DNA of 24,726 nt. Source: CAZAGD01 sp049699975 (GTDB lineage Bacteria; Desulfobacterota; SM23-61). Under the pieces are notes generated by a model. The model was not told where the DNA came from and searched no databases. It saw only the letters and a program-made list of their open reading frames with translations. The position numbers and the translations under genes were made by a program. Numbering within the stretch: the first letter of the stretch is position 1; the number at the start of each line of letters is the position of its first letter. This document shows positions 7,961-16,021 of the stretch, in pieces. The DNA is taken from contig JBNAWB010000031.1 in NCBI GenBank assembly GCA_049699975.1, positions 1 through 24,726 on the forward strand. The letters run 5' to 3'.

Positions 7961-8665
7961 CTATTTAGCCATCGGCCAGGTAGGTCGAGGCGACATATAT
8001 AATTCATGAAGGCCTTCCAAAGTAAATTTGTCTGATTTGCAGAAATTAATGACTTTTCTTTCCCAGTCTTCGATTAATTGGGCGGCTTGCGGGACATCCT
8101 TTGCTATTGTTGAAGGGATAGAAATCACGCCGTGTTTATCACCCATGATTAAGTCTCCTGGTTTTACTAAAAGGCCTCCCACTTTCACAGGTATGCCTAC
8201 ATCGACAAGGTGCACATACGCATGGGAGACAGATACGCAACTGGCAAAAAAGTGAAAACCTAATTCTTTAACTTCATCTAAATCCCGCACGGAACCATCC
8301 GTGACCGCCCCCACACAACCCAAGGCCCGATGAATGTTGGCATTAACTTCTCCCCAGAATGATCCGACTACAGGACGATCAAGATCGTGAATGACTGCTA
8401 CGCGAGGGGCGGGTATTTTCTGAATCTCTTCCCACCATTGCCGCGGCTGAATTCGTCGACCTTCCGGCGATTCAGCGCTGATAACGGCCGTAACGGCATA
8501 GCCAATCATCGGCCCCAGGTCCGGAAAAAGACTTTTAATTTCCGGAAGCATGAACCCTTCGTTGCGGGGACGAACATTGAAAAGCTCAATGGCATTCGCT
8601 ACGGCACATGTCGACCAGCGGCGAAGGGCTTCTATTTCTTCCTTTTTTAAAAAGGGGCCCATCAT
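7961..8665 (-). CDS. RraA-like family protein (HMG/oxaloacetate aldolase type)
   Basis: Member of the RraA/demethylmenaquinone-methyltransferase-like fold. Family members are Mg-dependent class II aldolases and oxaloacetate decarboxylases (HMG aldolase); some are RNase E inhibitors. Visible landmarks in 234 residues are GSFWGEVNA (101-109), GCVGAVTDGSVRD (116-128) with the Arg127-Asp128 pair used for substrate and metal binding, and GGLLVKPGDLIMGDKHGV (163-180). The extra N- and C-terminal residues relative to 160-aa RraA favour the aldolase/decarboxylase side. AAGGAG lies 4 nt before ATG 8665 and 7 nt before a second ATG at 8662; either may be used. It ends with TAG, showing that TAG is an ordinary stop here. 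No pathway partner is adjacent, so the substrate is unknown. Confidence 0.85.
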   Translation of the reverse strand: MMGPFLKKEEIEALRRWSTCAVANAIELFNVRPRNEGFMLPEIKSLFPDLGPMIGYAVTAVISAESPEGRRIQPRQWWEEIQKIPAPRVAVIHDLDRPVVGSFWGEVNANIHRALGCVGAVTDGSVRDLDEVKELGFHFFASCVSVSHAYVHLVDVGIPVKVGGLLVKPGDLIMGDKHGVISIPSTIAKDVPQAAQLIEDWERKVINFCKSDKFTLEGLHELYMSPRPTWPMAK

Positions 8666-8693
8666 TATTCTCCTTTCTATGTTAAAATCTGCT

Positions 8694-8719
8694 TGACCAG
8701 ATATAAACCCATTTGGTCA
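8694..8719. promoter_or_regulatory. Inverted repeat, possible operator of the RraA-family gene
   Basis: TGACCA (8694-8699) and TGGTCA (8714-8719) form a perfect dyad with a 14-nt spacer, about 30 nt before the start codon. A TATATC hexamer on the minus strand lies inside it, but no good -35 is at the right distance. Operator role is a guess. Confidence 0.35.
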
Positions 8720-8801
8720 CTTTTTAATCCAATTTTCATTAAACTACTAATGAAATCCATTATTTTAAGGGAGGGATTTTTTAGTTCGGGAATAAAAAGC
8801 C

Positions 8802-8848
8802 CCTCACCTTTCCCTCTCCCCAGTTGGGGAGAGGGAAGGGCAGTGAGG
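8802..8848. repeat. Strong G/C hairpin (CCCTCTCCCC / GGGGAGAGGG)
   Basis: CCTCACCTTTCCCTCTCCCC (8802-8821) pairs with 8826-8848 across the loop AGTT: 15 pairs including one G-T, a 3-nt bulge (CAG), then 5 more pairs. It lies 43 nt past the stop of the minus-strand gene at 8891-9253 and may end its transcript, or be a dispersed palindromic repeat. There is no clear U-run on the minus strand. Confidence 0.55.
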
Positions 8849-8890
8849 TATTACCCAATAGTCCATATTTACTCAAAAACTCTCGAGTTT

Positions 8891-9253
8891 TTAATTGGCC
8901 AGCCATCTCAATACGCGGAAGTGAAAAGCAGCCTGATTCAATCCTTCCATTTCGCAGAAAATTTTGAAGAAATCGGTACCTTTTAGCAAAAAAACAGAAT
9001 CTTTTATGAATATGGAAATGATTAACCCTTCACCTGAAGATGGATGCAGGCCTTTTTCTTTAAGATATTTGGCTAATTTGGGATAAACTATATCCCGTAA
9101 ATAATCCCAAGTCTTATCGTTAGCCAATACTATTTCATAAATAAGCAAAGATTCGCCCTCTTTTGCTCTAAGCTCATAGGCCACTCTGTTGTACTCAATT
9201 CCAGGCACTATTTTAAAGGCTTTGGCTAACAAAAGGTCTTTATAATCAGGCAT
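8891..9253 (-). CDS. Hypothetical protein, 120 aa
   Basis: I do not recognise this protein. It is soluble, mixed alpha/beta, with no signal peptide, membrane segment or cysteine cluster: one Cys at about residue 100. It begins MPDYKDLLLAKAFKIVPGIE and contains a beta-rich stretch (SLLIYEIVLAN), a helix with many Lys and Tyr (YLRDIVYPKLAKYLKEKG) and GLIISIFIKDSVFLL, then an aromatic C-terminus. The ribosome binding site is weak. It is divergent from the DUF1614 gene with 103 nt between them, and a decent sigma-70 promoter precedes it. Codon use looks like that of its neighbours, which supports a real gene. Confidence 0.7.
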   Translation of the reverse strand: MPDYKDLLLAKAFKIVPGIEYNRVAYELRAKEGESLLIYEIVLANDKTWDYLRDIVYPKLAKYLKEKGLHPSSGEGLIISIFIKDSVFLLKGTDFFKIFCEMEGLNQAAFHFRVLRWLAN

Positions 9254-9309
9254 AACTAATCTTCTAAAGCATTTTAGCTTTTTTATAATTGCTATGTCTT
9301 ACTTATCAT

Positions 9310-9338
9310 GATATAGAAATTTAAAAGAGGCAAGTCAA
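9310..9338 (-). promoter_or_regulatory. Candidate promoter of the 120-aa gene
   Basis: Minus-strand TTGACT (9333-9338), a 17-nt spacer, TATATC (9310-9315), about 57 nt before the start codon. It lies in the divergent gap with the DUF1614 gene. Confidence 0.55.
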
Positions 9339-9356
9339 TTTTTAAAAGGTTCCATT

Positions 9357-10034
9357 ATGCTTTATAGCCCTATCGCAGGTATTTTCTTTGTCATCTTCTT
9401 TTTATTCACTACTTTTTTCTTGCTGCTCATTCAGATTAATGTTATTACTCTGGCTTTTATTAAAATTGGGATTTCCCCTCAATTAGTTATGATAACCCTT
9501 TTCTTTATTTTAGTAGGCAGTTTTATAAACATTCCCATTATGAGAATTCCTCAAGAAACTATGGTCACTCAAAAGAGAATCAATTTTTTTGGGTTTGTCT
9601 ACATAATTCCGGTCTGGAAAAAGAAAGTGACTATTTTAGCTATTAATGTGGGAGGTGCTGTTATTCCTTCTTTAGTCTCCTTTTATCTGCTTTTTAAATC
9701 TGGATTGTATTTTAAAGGAATTCTGGCCACTCTTTTTATTGCGATTATATGCTATAAATTGGCCAAGCCCATAAGAGGAATAGGAATTGCGCTTCCCTTT
9801 TTCATTCCCCCTTCTTTGGCGGCTATTTTTTCAATTCTCATTGCCTATGATTCAGCGCCCATAATTGCTTATATATCTGGGACATTAGGGACGTTAATCG
9901 GGGCCGATATTTTTAATTTAAAAAAAATTAGCCAACTGGGGGCGCCAGTAGCCTCTATTGGCGGAGCGGGAACTTTTGATGGGATTTTTCTGACAGGTAT
10001 TCTGGCCGTCTTATTTTCTTCCATCTTTTCGTAA
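9357..10034 (+). CDS. DUF1614 family integral membrane protein
   Basis: Polytopic inner-membrane protein of unknown function. The 225 residues hold about six or seven hydrophobic segments, beginning at residues 7-32. The C-terminal block GADIFNLKKISQLGAPVASI followed by GGAGTFDGIFLTGILAV is the conserved DUF1614 signature; its polar Asp and Asn residues in a membrane context hint at a transport or enzymatic site, but nothing is established. AAAAGG stands 7 nt before the ATG. It is followed 92 nt later by an aminotransferase on the same strand; co-transcription is possible but not shown. Confidence 0.85.
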   Translation: MLYSPIAGIFFVIFFLFTTFFLLLIQINVITLAFIKIGISPQLVMITLFFILVGSFINIPIMRIPQETMVTQKRINFFGFVYIIPVWKKKVTILAINVGGAVIPSLVSFYLLFKSGLYFKGILATLFIAIICYKLAKPIRGIGIALPFFIPPSLAAIFSILIAYDSAPIIAYISGTLGTLIGADIFNLKKISQLGAPVASIGGAGTFDGIFLTGILAVLFSSIFS

Positions 10035-10126
10035 CCAGAGGGCAAATGATAAACTTAGCTAAAATTTATCCCCGGCCCTGAGGCATTTAAAAAAGTTTAT
10101 TTAATTGATTAAAAGGGAGGATAAAA

Positions 10127-11266
10127 ATGGACATTGCTGAAAGAATAAAAAACATTCAAGGCTCTGAGCGTTCCCAAAGGAAAATAACTGTCCCGCCAGG
10201 AGCAATTCGTTTAGATTTAGGCGATCCTGATTTTCCTACACCCCCGCATATCCAAGAAGCTGCTTTTAAAGCAATGCGCGATAATTTTACTCATTATGGT
10301 AATGCTTATGGGGAAGAGGACTTGCGTGAAGCTATCTGCTACCGCCTCTTTCAGGACTTAGGAGTAAGGAAAACCCCTGAAAATGTTTTAATCACCGTAG
10401 GAGGAATTGAGGCGATTAATACCATCTGTGCTACTTACTTAAACCCAGGAGATGAAGTAATCGTTTTTGATCCCGGATATTCTGCCTATGCGGTTTCGGC
10501 CGCTTTGTTTGGAGGTCACGCCATACCTGTTCCCCTCTTGGATGATTTTCATGTTGATTTTGATGTATTAAAGAAAAAAATTAGCTCCCGCACAAAAATA
10601 ATATTTCTGGCTAATCCCAGCAATCCCACCGCTACCGTTCTCCGCCAAGATGAAGTGATCAACCTGGCGCAGATTGCCCAAGCCCATAATCTGTTGTTAG
10701 TTGTGGATGAGGTTTATCACAAGTTGATTTACGATGGACATAAGCATTTCTCTATCTGCCAGGTCGAAGACGCTAAGAGGAAAACTATCCTTTTAAATAG
10801 TTTTTCTAAAACCTACGCCATGACTGGCTGGCGGGTAGGCTATGTAGTAGCTGAACCTGAAATTATTAAAAACCTCATTCATTTCCATCGAGCCCTAGTA
10901 AGCTGCGTGAGCGTGCCGGCCCAAAAAGCCTGCGTTACGGCCCTTCTGGGGCCTCAAGATTGCGTGACCAAGATGGTCGCTGAATTTGACCAGAGAAGAA
11001 AATTAGTAGCGGCAGGGCTAGGGAAAATTGCCCGTTTAACTTACCAACCTTGCGCTGGAGCTTTTTACTTTTTTCCCAAATTTGGGCATCAATTGAGCAG
11101 CAAAGACATGACTAACTATTTGCTCAGCAAGGGGATTCTCGTACGTAGTGGAACAGAATTTGGGGAAAAAGGAGAAAAGCATATGCGTATTTCTTTTGCC
11201 ACTTCTTTGGATGATCTGAAGGAAGGATTGGTCAGACTAAAAAAAGCTTTAGATGAGCTTTCTTAA
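10127..11266 (+). CDS. PLP-dependent aminotransferase, class I/II (aspartate aminotransferase-like)
   Basis: Fold-type I transaminase moving an amino group between an amino acid and a 2-oxo acid in the cytoplasm. In 379 residues the expected sites are visible: NPSNPT (163-168) with the PLP-contacting Asn, Asp194 and Tyr197 in VVDEVYHKL, the Schiff-base Lys228 in NSFSKTYAMTGWRVGY, and a C-terminal Arg in MRISFA for the substrate carboxylate. GGGAGG lies 7 nt before the ATG. Substrate cannot be read from the sequence; the family includes aspartate, alanine and aromatic enzymes. Its TAA overlaps the glpK stop on the other strand, sharing TTA/TAA at 11263-11266, so the two genes converge with no space for a terminator. 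Confidence 0.9.
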   Translation: MDIAERIKNIQGSERSQRKITVPPGAIRLDLGDPDFPTPPHIQEAAFKAMRDNFTHYGNAYGEEDLREAICYRLFQDLGVRKTPENVLITVGGIEAINTICATYLNPGDEVIVFDPGYSAYAVSAALFGGHAIPVPLLDDFHVDFDVLKKKISSRTKIIFLANPSNPTATVLRQDEVINLAQIAQAHNLLLVVDEVYHKLIYDGHKHFSICQVEDAKRKTILLNSFSKTYAMTGWRVGYVVAEPEIIKNLIHFHRALVSCVSVPAQKACVTALLGPQDCVTKMVAEFDQRRKLVAAGLGKIARLTYQPCAGAFYFFPKFGHQLSSKDMTNYLLSKGILVRSGTEFGEKGEKHMRISFATSLDDLKEGLVRLKKALDELS

Positions 11267-12780
11267 GGAGCTGGACTTTTTTTCTCCGCCGCCCAGTGGC
11301 GAGCCTTAGAAACGGCTATTTGCCAGCGTTCATAGAGCAACTCGCGCTGCGCAGCCGGGAGGCGCGGGATAAATTTTTTCTTAATTTTAAAATTTTTGGT
11401 TAACTCTTCCTTGTCTTTCCAATAACCCACGGCTAAACCAGCTAAATAGGCCGCTCCCAAGGAAGTAACTTCTGTTACTTCGGGAACGACCACTGGAACT
11501 CCTAAGATGTCAGCCTGAAACTGCATGAGAAAACTATTGGCTGTTGCTCCTCCATCAGCGCGCAGTTCTTTTAATTTGATACCCGCATCTTTTTCCATGC
11601 ACTCTAAAACATCTCGCGTTTGATAAGCAATCGCCTCCAAAGCCGCGCGGGCTATATGCGCCCTCGTCGCCCCCCGCGTTAATCCCAAGATGGCTCCCCG
11701 GGCAAACATGTCCCAATAAGGAGCACCCAAGCCGACAAAGGCGGGGACAAAATATACACCCTCATTAGAATTCAAGCTGGCCGCCAATGATTCGCTCTCC
11801 TTAGCCTGAGTAATAATTTGCAAGCCATCGCGCAGCCATTGGATAACCGCCCCCCCAATAAAAACGCTGCCCTCCAAGGCATATTCTACCTTGCCGGATA
11901 ATCCCCAGCTAATGGTCGTTAAGAGATTATTTTGGGAAATAGCCGGTTTTTCTCCAGTATGCATTAAAAGAAAACAACCAGTTCCGTAGGTATTCTTGGA
12001 CTGCCCCTTCTGAAAGCAAGTTTGTCCGAATAGCGCTCCTTGTTGATCACCAATAATTCCGGATACGGGTACTTCCACGCCGAAAAAGACCTTAGGAGAA
12101 GTATAACCATAGAAATGACTCGAAGGTTTAACTTGGGGCAAAATGCCTGCCGGAATATCAAAATAACCTAAGATATCCTTGTCCCAAGAAAGGTCATGGA
12201 TATTAAAAAAAAGAGTCCGCGAGGCATTGGAATAATCAGTGACATGCAGTCTCCTGCCGCTTAATTGATAAGCCAGCCAGCTATCCACTGTCCCAAAAGC
12301 TATCTCGCCCTGTTCAGCAGCCTGGCGTAATTTTTTGTTATGTTCTAAGATCCATTTTATTTTTGTGCCGGAAAAATAAGCATCTATTATCAAGCCGGTT
12401 TTTTGACGAACTTTTTTGCCAAAGGTGCTTTGCTTTAGGCGCGCACATTCGGCCGCTGTCCGCCGGCATTGCCAGACTATGGCATTATAAACCGGTTGGC
12501 CTTTATCACGCCTCCAAAGGATGGTGGTTTCTCTTTGATTTGTTATACCTATGGCAGCCAGCTGGGAAGGAAAAATATGCGCCGTATCTAAGGCCCTCTG
12601 CACAGCCGCCATTTGTGATTCCCAGATCTCTAGCGGATCATGTTCTACCCATCCCGGCTTGGGGTATATCTGCTTTATTTCCTGGCTACCCAGACCGACA
12701 ATTTTCCCTTGGTGATTATAAACAATTGCCCGCGAACTGGTTGTCCCTTGATCTAAGGCCAAAATATACTTCTTTTTCAT
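11263..12780 (-). CDS. glpK: Glycerol kinase
   Basis: FGGY-family kinase converting glycerol and ATP to glycerol 3-phosphate. Landmarks are LALDQGTTSSRAI at the N-terminus (phosphate 1), the substrate stretch around WQCRRTA and DAYFSGTKIKW typical of glycerol kinases, YGTGCFLLMHTG (phosphate 2) and the adenosine motif with DGGATANSFLMQFQADILG, then VTSLGAAYLAG. Length 505 is normal. Start is set at ATG 12780 because AAAAGG is 5 nt away; an in-frame GTG at 12786 overlaps that site. No glpF, glpD or glpA is adjacent. It follows the BioD-like gene by 70 nt on the same strand and may be the end of that transcript. Confidence 0.95.
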   Translation of the reverse strand: MKKKYILALDQGTTSSRAIVYNHQGKIVGLGSQEIKQIYPKPGWVEHDPLEIWESQMAAVQRALDTAHIFPSQLAAIGITNQRETTILWRRDKGQPVYNAIVWQCRRTAAECARLKQSTFGKKVRQKTGLIIDAYFSGTKIKWILEHNKKLRQAAEQGEIAFGTVDSWLAYQLSGRRLHVTDYSNASRTLFFNIHDLSWDKDILGYFDIPAGILPQVKPSSHFYGYTSPKVFFGVEVPVSGIIGDQQGALFGQTCFQKGQSKNTYGTGCFLLMHTGEKPAISQNNLLTTISWGLSGKVEYALEGSVFIGGAVIQWLRDGLQIITQAKESESLAASLNSNEGVYFVPAFVGLGAPYWDMFARGAILGLTRGATRAHIARAALEAIAYQTRDVLECMEKDAGIKLKELRADGGATANSFLMQFQADILGVPVVVPEVTEVTSLGAAYLAGLAVGYWKDKEELTKNFKIKKKFIPRLPAAQRELLYERWQIAVSKARHWAAEKKSPAP

Positions 12781-12850
12781 GCTCACCTTTTCGCAAATTA
12801 GGCCTCTGCTCTTAATGGCTGCGGTGGCCAGCTACTGTATTCTTAAAATA

Positions 12851-13891
12851 TTAACCCTCTTGCATGGCTGGCCAATCTACGTATTTTTGCACCAATTCGG
12901 TTAATAACTTTATTTTTTCTTCGTCTTCTTTGGTCAGCAAAGGTTCCAAGCTTTCTATTTGTTTAGCCGTTTGGTAGGTATCCGTAAAGACCATTAACAT
13001 GGGCACATGCCGTTCCTCTGCTTTAGCAATTATATGCGAAGGAGGCAAGACATTATTAGTAAGAATTATTCCGGCTGTATCACTTTCCAAAGCCGCCAGG
13101 ATCATATCTGGGCGATCCCCGCCGGTTATGATCAATTTGCTTTCTTTTTGAAATACGGGGTTCTGCATGAAAGTGCTGGCTGACCAGGCGCCAATCAGGA
13201 TATTTTTAACTGGCCGGTTTAATTCTTTTTCGCCAGTAATAACTTTGGCAAACAACCGTTCCGCTAAATAAGCCATGGAAAAATAGGTTAAATCACTTTG
13301 ATAAGGAAGAACCCCTAAAATGGGCAAATTTAGTTTCTTGATCAATGGTAATTGAATCTCTTGAAACTCTTCCAAATTCTGAACTTTATTTATGAGCAGG
13401 CCCCCAAACTGTACTCCCTTTAAATCTAAATGCTTTTTGAGAAAACAAATATCATCCAAAATAGCATTTTCTTCACCGCTGACGACCAAGTATAATTTAC
13501 TGCCGGTAAATTTGGCCAAAGAGAGCGGATCAAGATGAATGGAAATTCCGTAGGTCAAATCTCTTCCGCCTTCCAAGAAAAGGAGATCTTTGCCTGGCGC
13601 AATGTGCTCAATTATCTCTAAAAGCTTTTTCTTGGTTCCCTCTTCATCGTACATGAAGCGTAACTTAGAGTGGTCAAAACCTATGCTCATATCCACGGGG
13701 TCTTCTTTTAATCCAAAGATCTGGGTCACTAAAGCGGAATCATAATCCCACAATCTCTTTTTGCGGTAGAGAAGCCTTTCTCCAAAGGGCTTTAAGTAGC
13801 CGATCTTTTTATTGGCCGCCAAACCAAGGCCCACGATCACACTTGTTTTGCCGGCACTTCTTCTCCAGGAAGCAATAACCAATTTTTTCAT
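12851..13891 (-). CDS. BioD-like/DRTGG-domain ATPase (phosphotransacetylase N-terminal-like)
   Basis: P-loop protein of the dethiobiotin-synthetase-like superfamily joined to a DRTGG domain, the same pair found at the N-terminus of long bacterial phosphate acetyltransferases but without the catalytic Pta domain. The Walker A is unusual, SWRRSAGKTS (residues 8-17), keeping SAGKT; LLFLEGGRD near 103-111 fits the BioD Mg-site region. The DRTGG part spans about 205-315 (KLIITGGDRPDMILAALESD). 346 residues. The ATG follows the upstream stop directly (TAAATG), with GAGGGG just before, so translation is coupled to the acyl-CoA synthetase fragment. The role is unproven; context suggests sensing or regulation of acyl-CoA/acetate metabolism. 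Confidence 0.85.
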   Translation of the reverse strand: MKKLVIASWRRSAGKTSVIVGLGLAANKKIGYLKPFGERLLYRKKRLWDYDSALVTQIFGLKEDPVDMSIGFDHSKLRFMYDEEGTKKKLLEIIEHIAPGKDLLFLEGGRDLTYGISIHLDPLSLAKFTGSKLYLVVSGEENAILDDICFLKKHLDLKGVQFGGLLINKVQNLEEFQEIQLPLIKKLNLPILGVLPYQSDLTYFSMAYLAERLFAKVITGEKELNRPVKNILIGAWSASTFMQNPVFQKESKLIITGGDRPDMILAALESDTAGIILTNNVLPPSHIIAKAEERHVPMLMVFTDTYQTAKQIESLEPLLTKEDEEKIKLLTELVQKYVDWPAMQEG

Positions 13892-14860
13892 TTATGCCCC
13901 CCTCTTCTCTTTGGTTAGCATTATTCTTACGTCCACGGCTTTCCCTCCCCGCCCTTGTTCATAGATGACAAAGGGGTTGATCTCCAGATCGGAGATCATG
14001 GGAAATTCTTGCAAAATAGCTCCTACTTTCAAAAGCGTGTGCACTATTACTTCTATATCTTTTTTCTCTTCTCCGCGCACCCCCATCAAAAGAGGGTAGG
14101 CCCGAATTTCTTTGATCATTTTTCTGGCCTCTTTCTGATTAATAGGTAAGGCGCGAAAAGTTACATCCTTCATGACTTCTACATAAATTCCGCCCAAGCC
14201 AAACATGACTAAAGGGCCAAAGGTATTATCCCGCCGGGCGCCAATGATAGTCTCGATTCCTTTCTCCACCATCTCCGAAATTTCCACTCCTTCAATTCGC
14301 GCTTGGGGCAAATAAGCCCGGCAACTACGCATAATGGCTTGGTAAGCATCGACTACTTCCTTTTCATTCATCAAATCCAAAGCTACCCCACCCGCATCAC
14401 TTTTGTGCAGAATATCCCGGGAGATTACCTTCATAACTACCGGATAGCCAATTTTCTCTGCGGCCTGAACAGCTTCTTCTACACTCCGGGCCTGGATACT
14501 GCGCGGGATAGAAATGCCCGCAGCTTGCATTACGGCCTGCCCCTCATGAGCCAATAGAAAACTCCTTTTCTCTTGGAGAACTTTATTTAATACCGCCTTA
14601 ATGGTCGAGCTGTCTATCTTTACTTCCTCTCTTTCGGCTGCATAACCCTGCAAGTAATCATAATAAGCGTAAAGGGCGCCTAAACAAGAAACCGCTTCAT
14701 ATACATCCCCAAAGACGGCCACTTCTTCTTTCCGCAATTGCTGCAGGCATTGTTCAATTACCTCTCCCCCGAAAATGGAAAATACTAATGGCTTTTGGGC
14801 AGCTTTAAATTCTTGGTCAACTTCCTTTATCAAATTGGAAAGGTTTTCCGCATCAAACAC
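13892..14860 (-). CDS. ADP-forming acyl-CoA synthetase, C-terminal half (ATP-grasp), after internal TAG
   Basis: This is the downstream piece of one acyl-CoA synthetase (ADP-forming) reading frame. The frame is open from 15001 and in phase with the upstream piece; the first usable start is GTG at 14858-14860, and no Shine-Dalgarno precedes it. The 47 codons between TAG and that GTG are clearly coding (FGSTKNPIDLTG, then HAAIALYGE) and continue the CoA-ligase domain. From about residue 85 on it is the ATP-grasp subunit: KVISRDILHKSDAGGVALDL, EGVEISEMVEKG, FGPLVMFGLGGIYVEVMKDV and DLEINPFVI. Alone it lacks part of the CoA-ligase domain. It may be made by read-through, by weak reinitiation, or not at all. 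Confidence 0.8.
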   Translation of the reverse strand: MFDAENLSNLIKEVDQEFKAAQKPLVFSIFGGEVIEQCLQQLRKEEVAVFGDVYEAVSCLGALYAYYDYLQGYAAEREEVKIDSSTIKAVLNKVLQEKRSFLLAHEGQAVMQAAGISIPRSIQARSVEEAVQAAEKIGYPVVMKVISRDILHKSDAGGVALDLMNEKEVVDAYQAIMRSCRAYLPQARIEGVEISEMVEKGIETIIGARRDNTFGPLVMFGLGGIYVEVMKDVTFRALPINQKEARKMIKEIRAYPLLMGVRGEEKKDIEVIVHTLLKVGAILQEFPMISDLEINPFVIYEQGRGGKAVDVRIMLTKEKRGA

Positions 14861-15001
14861 AGCCGTTTCGCCATAAAGAGCAATGGCTGCGTGAATCTGA
14901 GGACTCTTTTGGGCAGCTTCCAGAGCCGCGCGGTAATGGTGAGAGGTAGCTTGACCGGTTAAATCAATAGGATTTTTAGTAGACCCAAAATTAGGCGTTA
15001 C

Positions 15002-15004
15002 CTA
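15002..15004 (-). other. In-frame TAG interrupting the acyl-CoA synthetase
   Basis: Reading the minus strand gives ATA TTT GGC TAG GTA ACG CCT with no change of phase. Both sides align to one protein family. TAG also ends rpoH (4680-4682) and the RraA-family gene (7961-7963), so the code is not reassigned. Simple explanations are a one-base substitution (for example from AAG, GAG, CAG or TGG) or a consensus error. Confidence 0.9.
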
Positions 15005-16021
15005 GCCAAATATATCCTTCAGGGCGGGCAAATCATCATAAAGTTTGACCCCATACTTTTCGCAGGCATCAGTGGCCAATACGCCAATTCCCCCCCCATT
15101 CGTAATGATCACCGTATTGTCTCCTTGGGGAAGTGGGGAGTGGGCCAAGAATTTACACCAGTTAAACGCCTCGGCCACGCTTTCGGCCCGCATCACACCA
15201 AACTGGCGCATTAAATCATCGAACACTTCATCCGATCCAGCCAGCGAACCAGTATGGGAAGCTGCCGCAATTGCTCCTCTTTCTGATCTCCCTGATTTGA
15301 TTACCACTACCGGCATTTTTTTAGTGGCCTTCTCCAAAGCCCTAAGAAATTCCTCTCCTGCTCTTACTCCTTCCATGTAAAGAAGAATTACTTTCGTCCG
15401 CCCATCAGCAATCAAATATTCTAAAAGATCAGCCTCGTTTAAATCCGCCTTATTCCCTACGGAGATGATCGCCGATAAACCAATATTTTCGGCAGCGGTC
15501 TTGCCAATCATGGCTATCCCTAAAGCACCGCTCTGGGTAATAATGGCCACTTTGCCCGGGACTATGTGCGCGCTACCAAAAGTAGCATTCAAAGAAACGG
15601 CCGCGGAATAAATACCGAAAATGTTCGGTCCTAATATGCGCATCCCTTGCTCACGGGCAAAAGAAACAATCCTCTTTTCTTCTTCGAAATTACCTACCTC
15701 AGAAAAACCAGAAGAAATTATCGAGAGGAATTTAACTTTTTTTTGCGCACAGCTCCGGACAGCATCAAAGACGAAATGAGCGGGAATTACAATAGTGGCC
15801 AAGTCTATGGGCTCCTGCACTTCTTCTATGTTGGTATAGGCTTTTAAACCCAGAATTTCTCCATTTTGCGGGTTAATCGGAAAAACTTTTCCTGGATAGC
15901 CACCAGCAAGAATATTGGCTAATATTTTATATCCTATTTTTTGGGGATCTCTCGCTGCTCCAATCACGGCCACAGTCCTGGGTTCAAATAAATATTTTAT
16001 TTGCTTCTCCGCGTTTATCAT
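15002..16021 (-). CDS. ADP-forming acyl-CoA synthetase, N-terminal half (CoA-binding and ligase domains), ends at TAG
   Basis: Enzymes of this family (ACD/Pta-independent acetate formation) convert acyl-CoA, ADP and phosphate to acid, CoA and ATP. This piece of 339 residues has the Rossmann CoA-binding domain (VAVIGAARDPQKIGY, 17-31), GPNIFGIYS, the ligase subdomain with ITQSGALGIAMIG, and His256 in SHTGSLAGS, the phospho-relay histidine. It ends ALKDIFG-TAG; the next codon continues the same domain in the same frame, so the gene (13892-16021) would encode 709 residues, the normal fused length. It starts ATGA-overlapped with the CoA-hydrolase/GNAT gene upstream. Confidence 0.9.
   Translation of the reverse strand: MINAEKQIKYLFEPRTVAVIGAARDPQKIGYKILANILAGGYPGKVFPINPQNGEILGLKAYTNIEEVQEPIDLATIVIPAHFVFDAVRSCAQKKVKFLSIISSGFSEVGNFEEEKRIVSFAREQGMRILGPNIFGIYSAAVSLNATFGSAHIVPGKVAIITQSGALGIAMIGKTAAENIGLSAIISVGNKADLNEADLLEYLIADGRTKVILLYMEGVRAGEEFLRALEKATKKMPVVVIKSGRSERGAIAAASHTGSLAGSDEVFDDLMRQFGVMRAESVAEAFNWCKFLAHSPLPQGDNTVIITNGGGIGVLATDACEKYGVKLYDDLPALKDIFG

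Noticed and set aside
12363..12815. A 150-codon plus-strand frame opposite glpK
   Set aside because: Antisense of conserved glycerol kinase codons; composition is that of a shadow frame.
15002..15004. Pyrrolysine or TAG code reassignment
   Set aside because: TAG serves as a normal stop in rpoH and in the RraA-family gene, no pyl genes are in the window, and this enzyme family is not known to use pyrrolysine.
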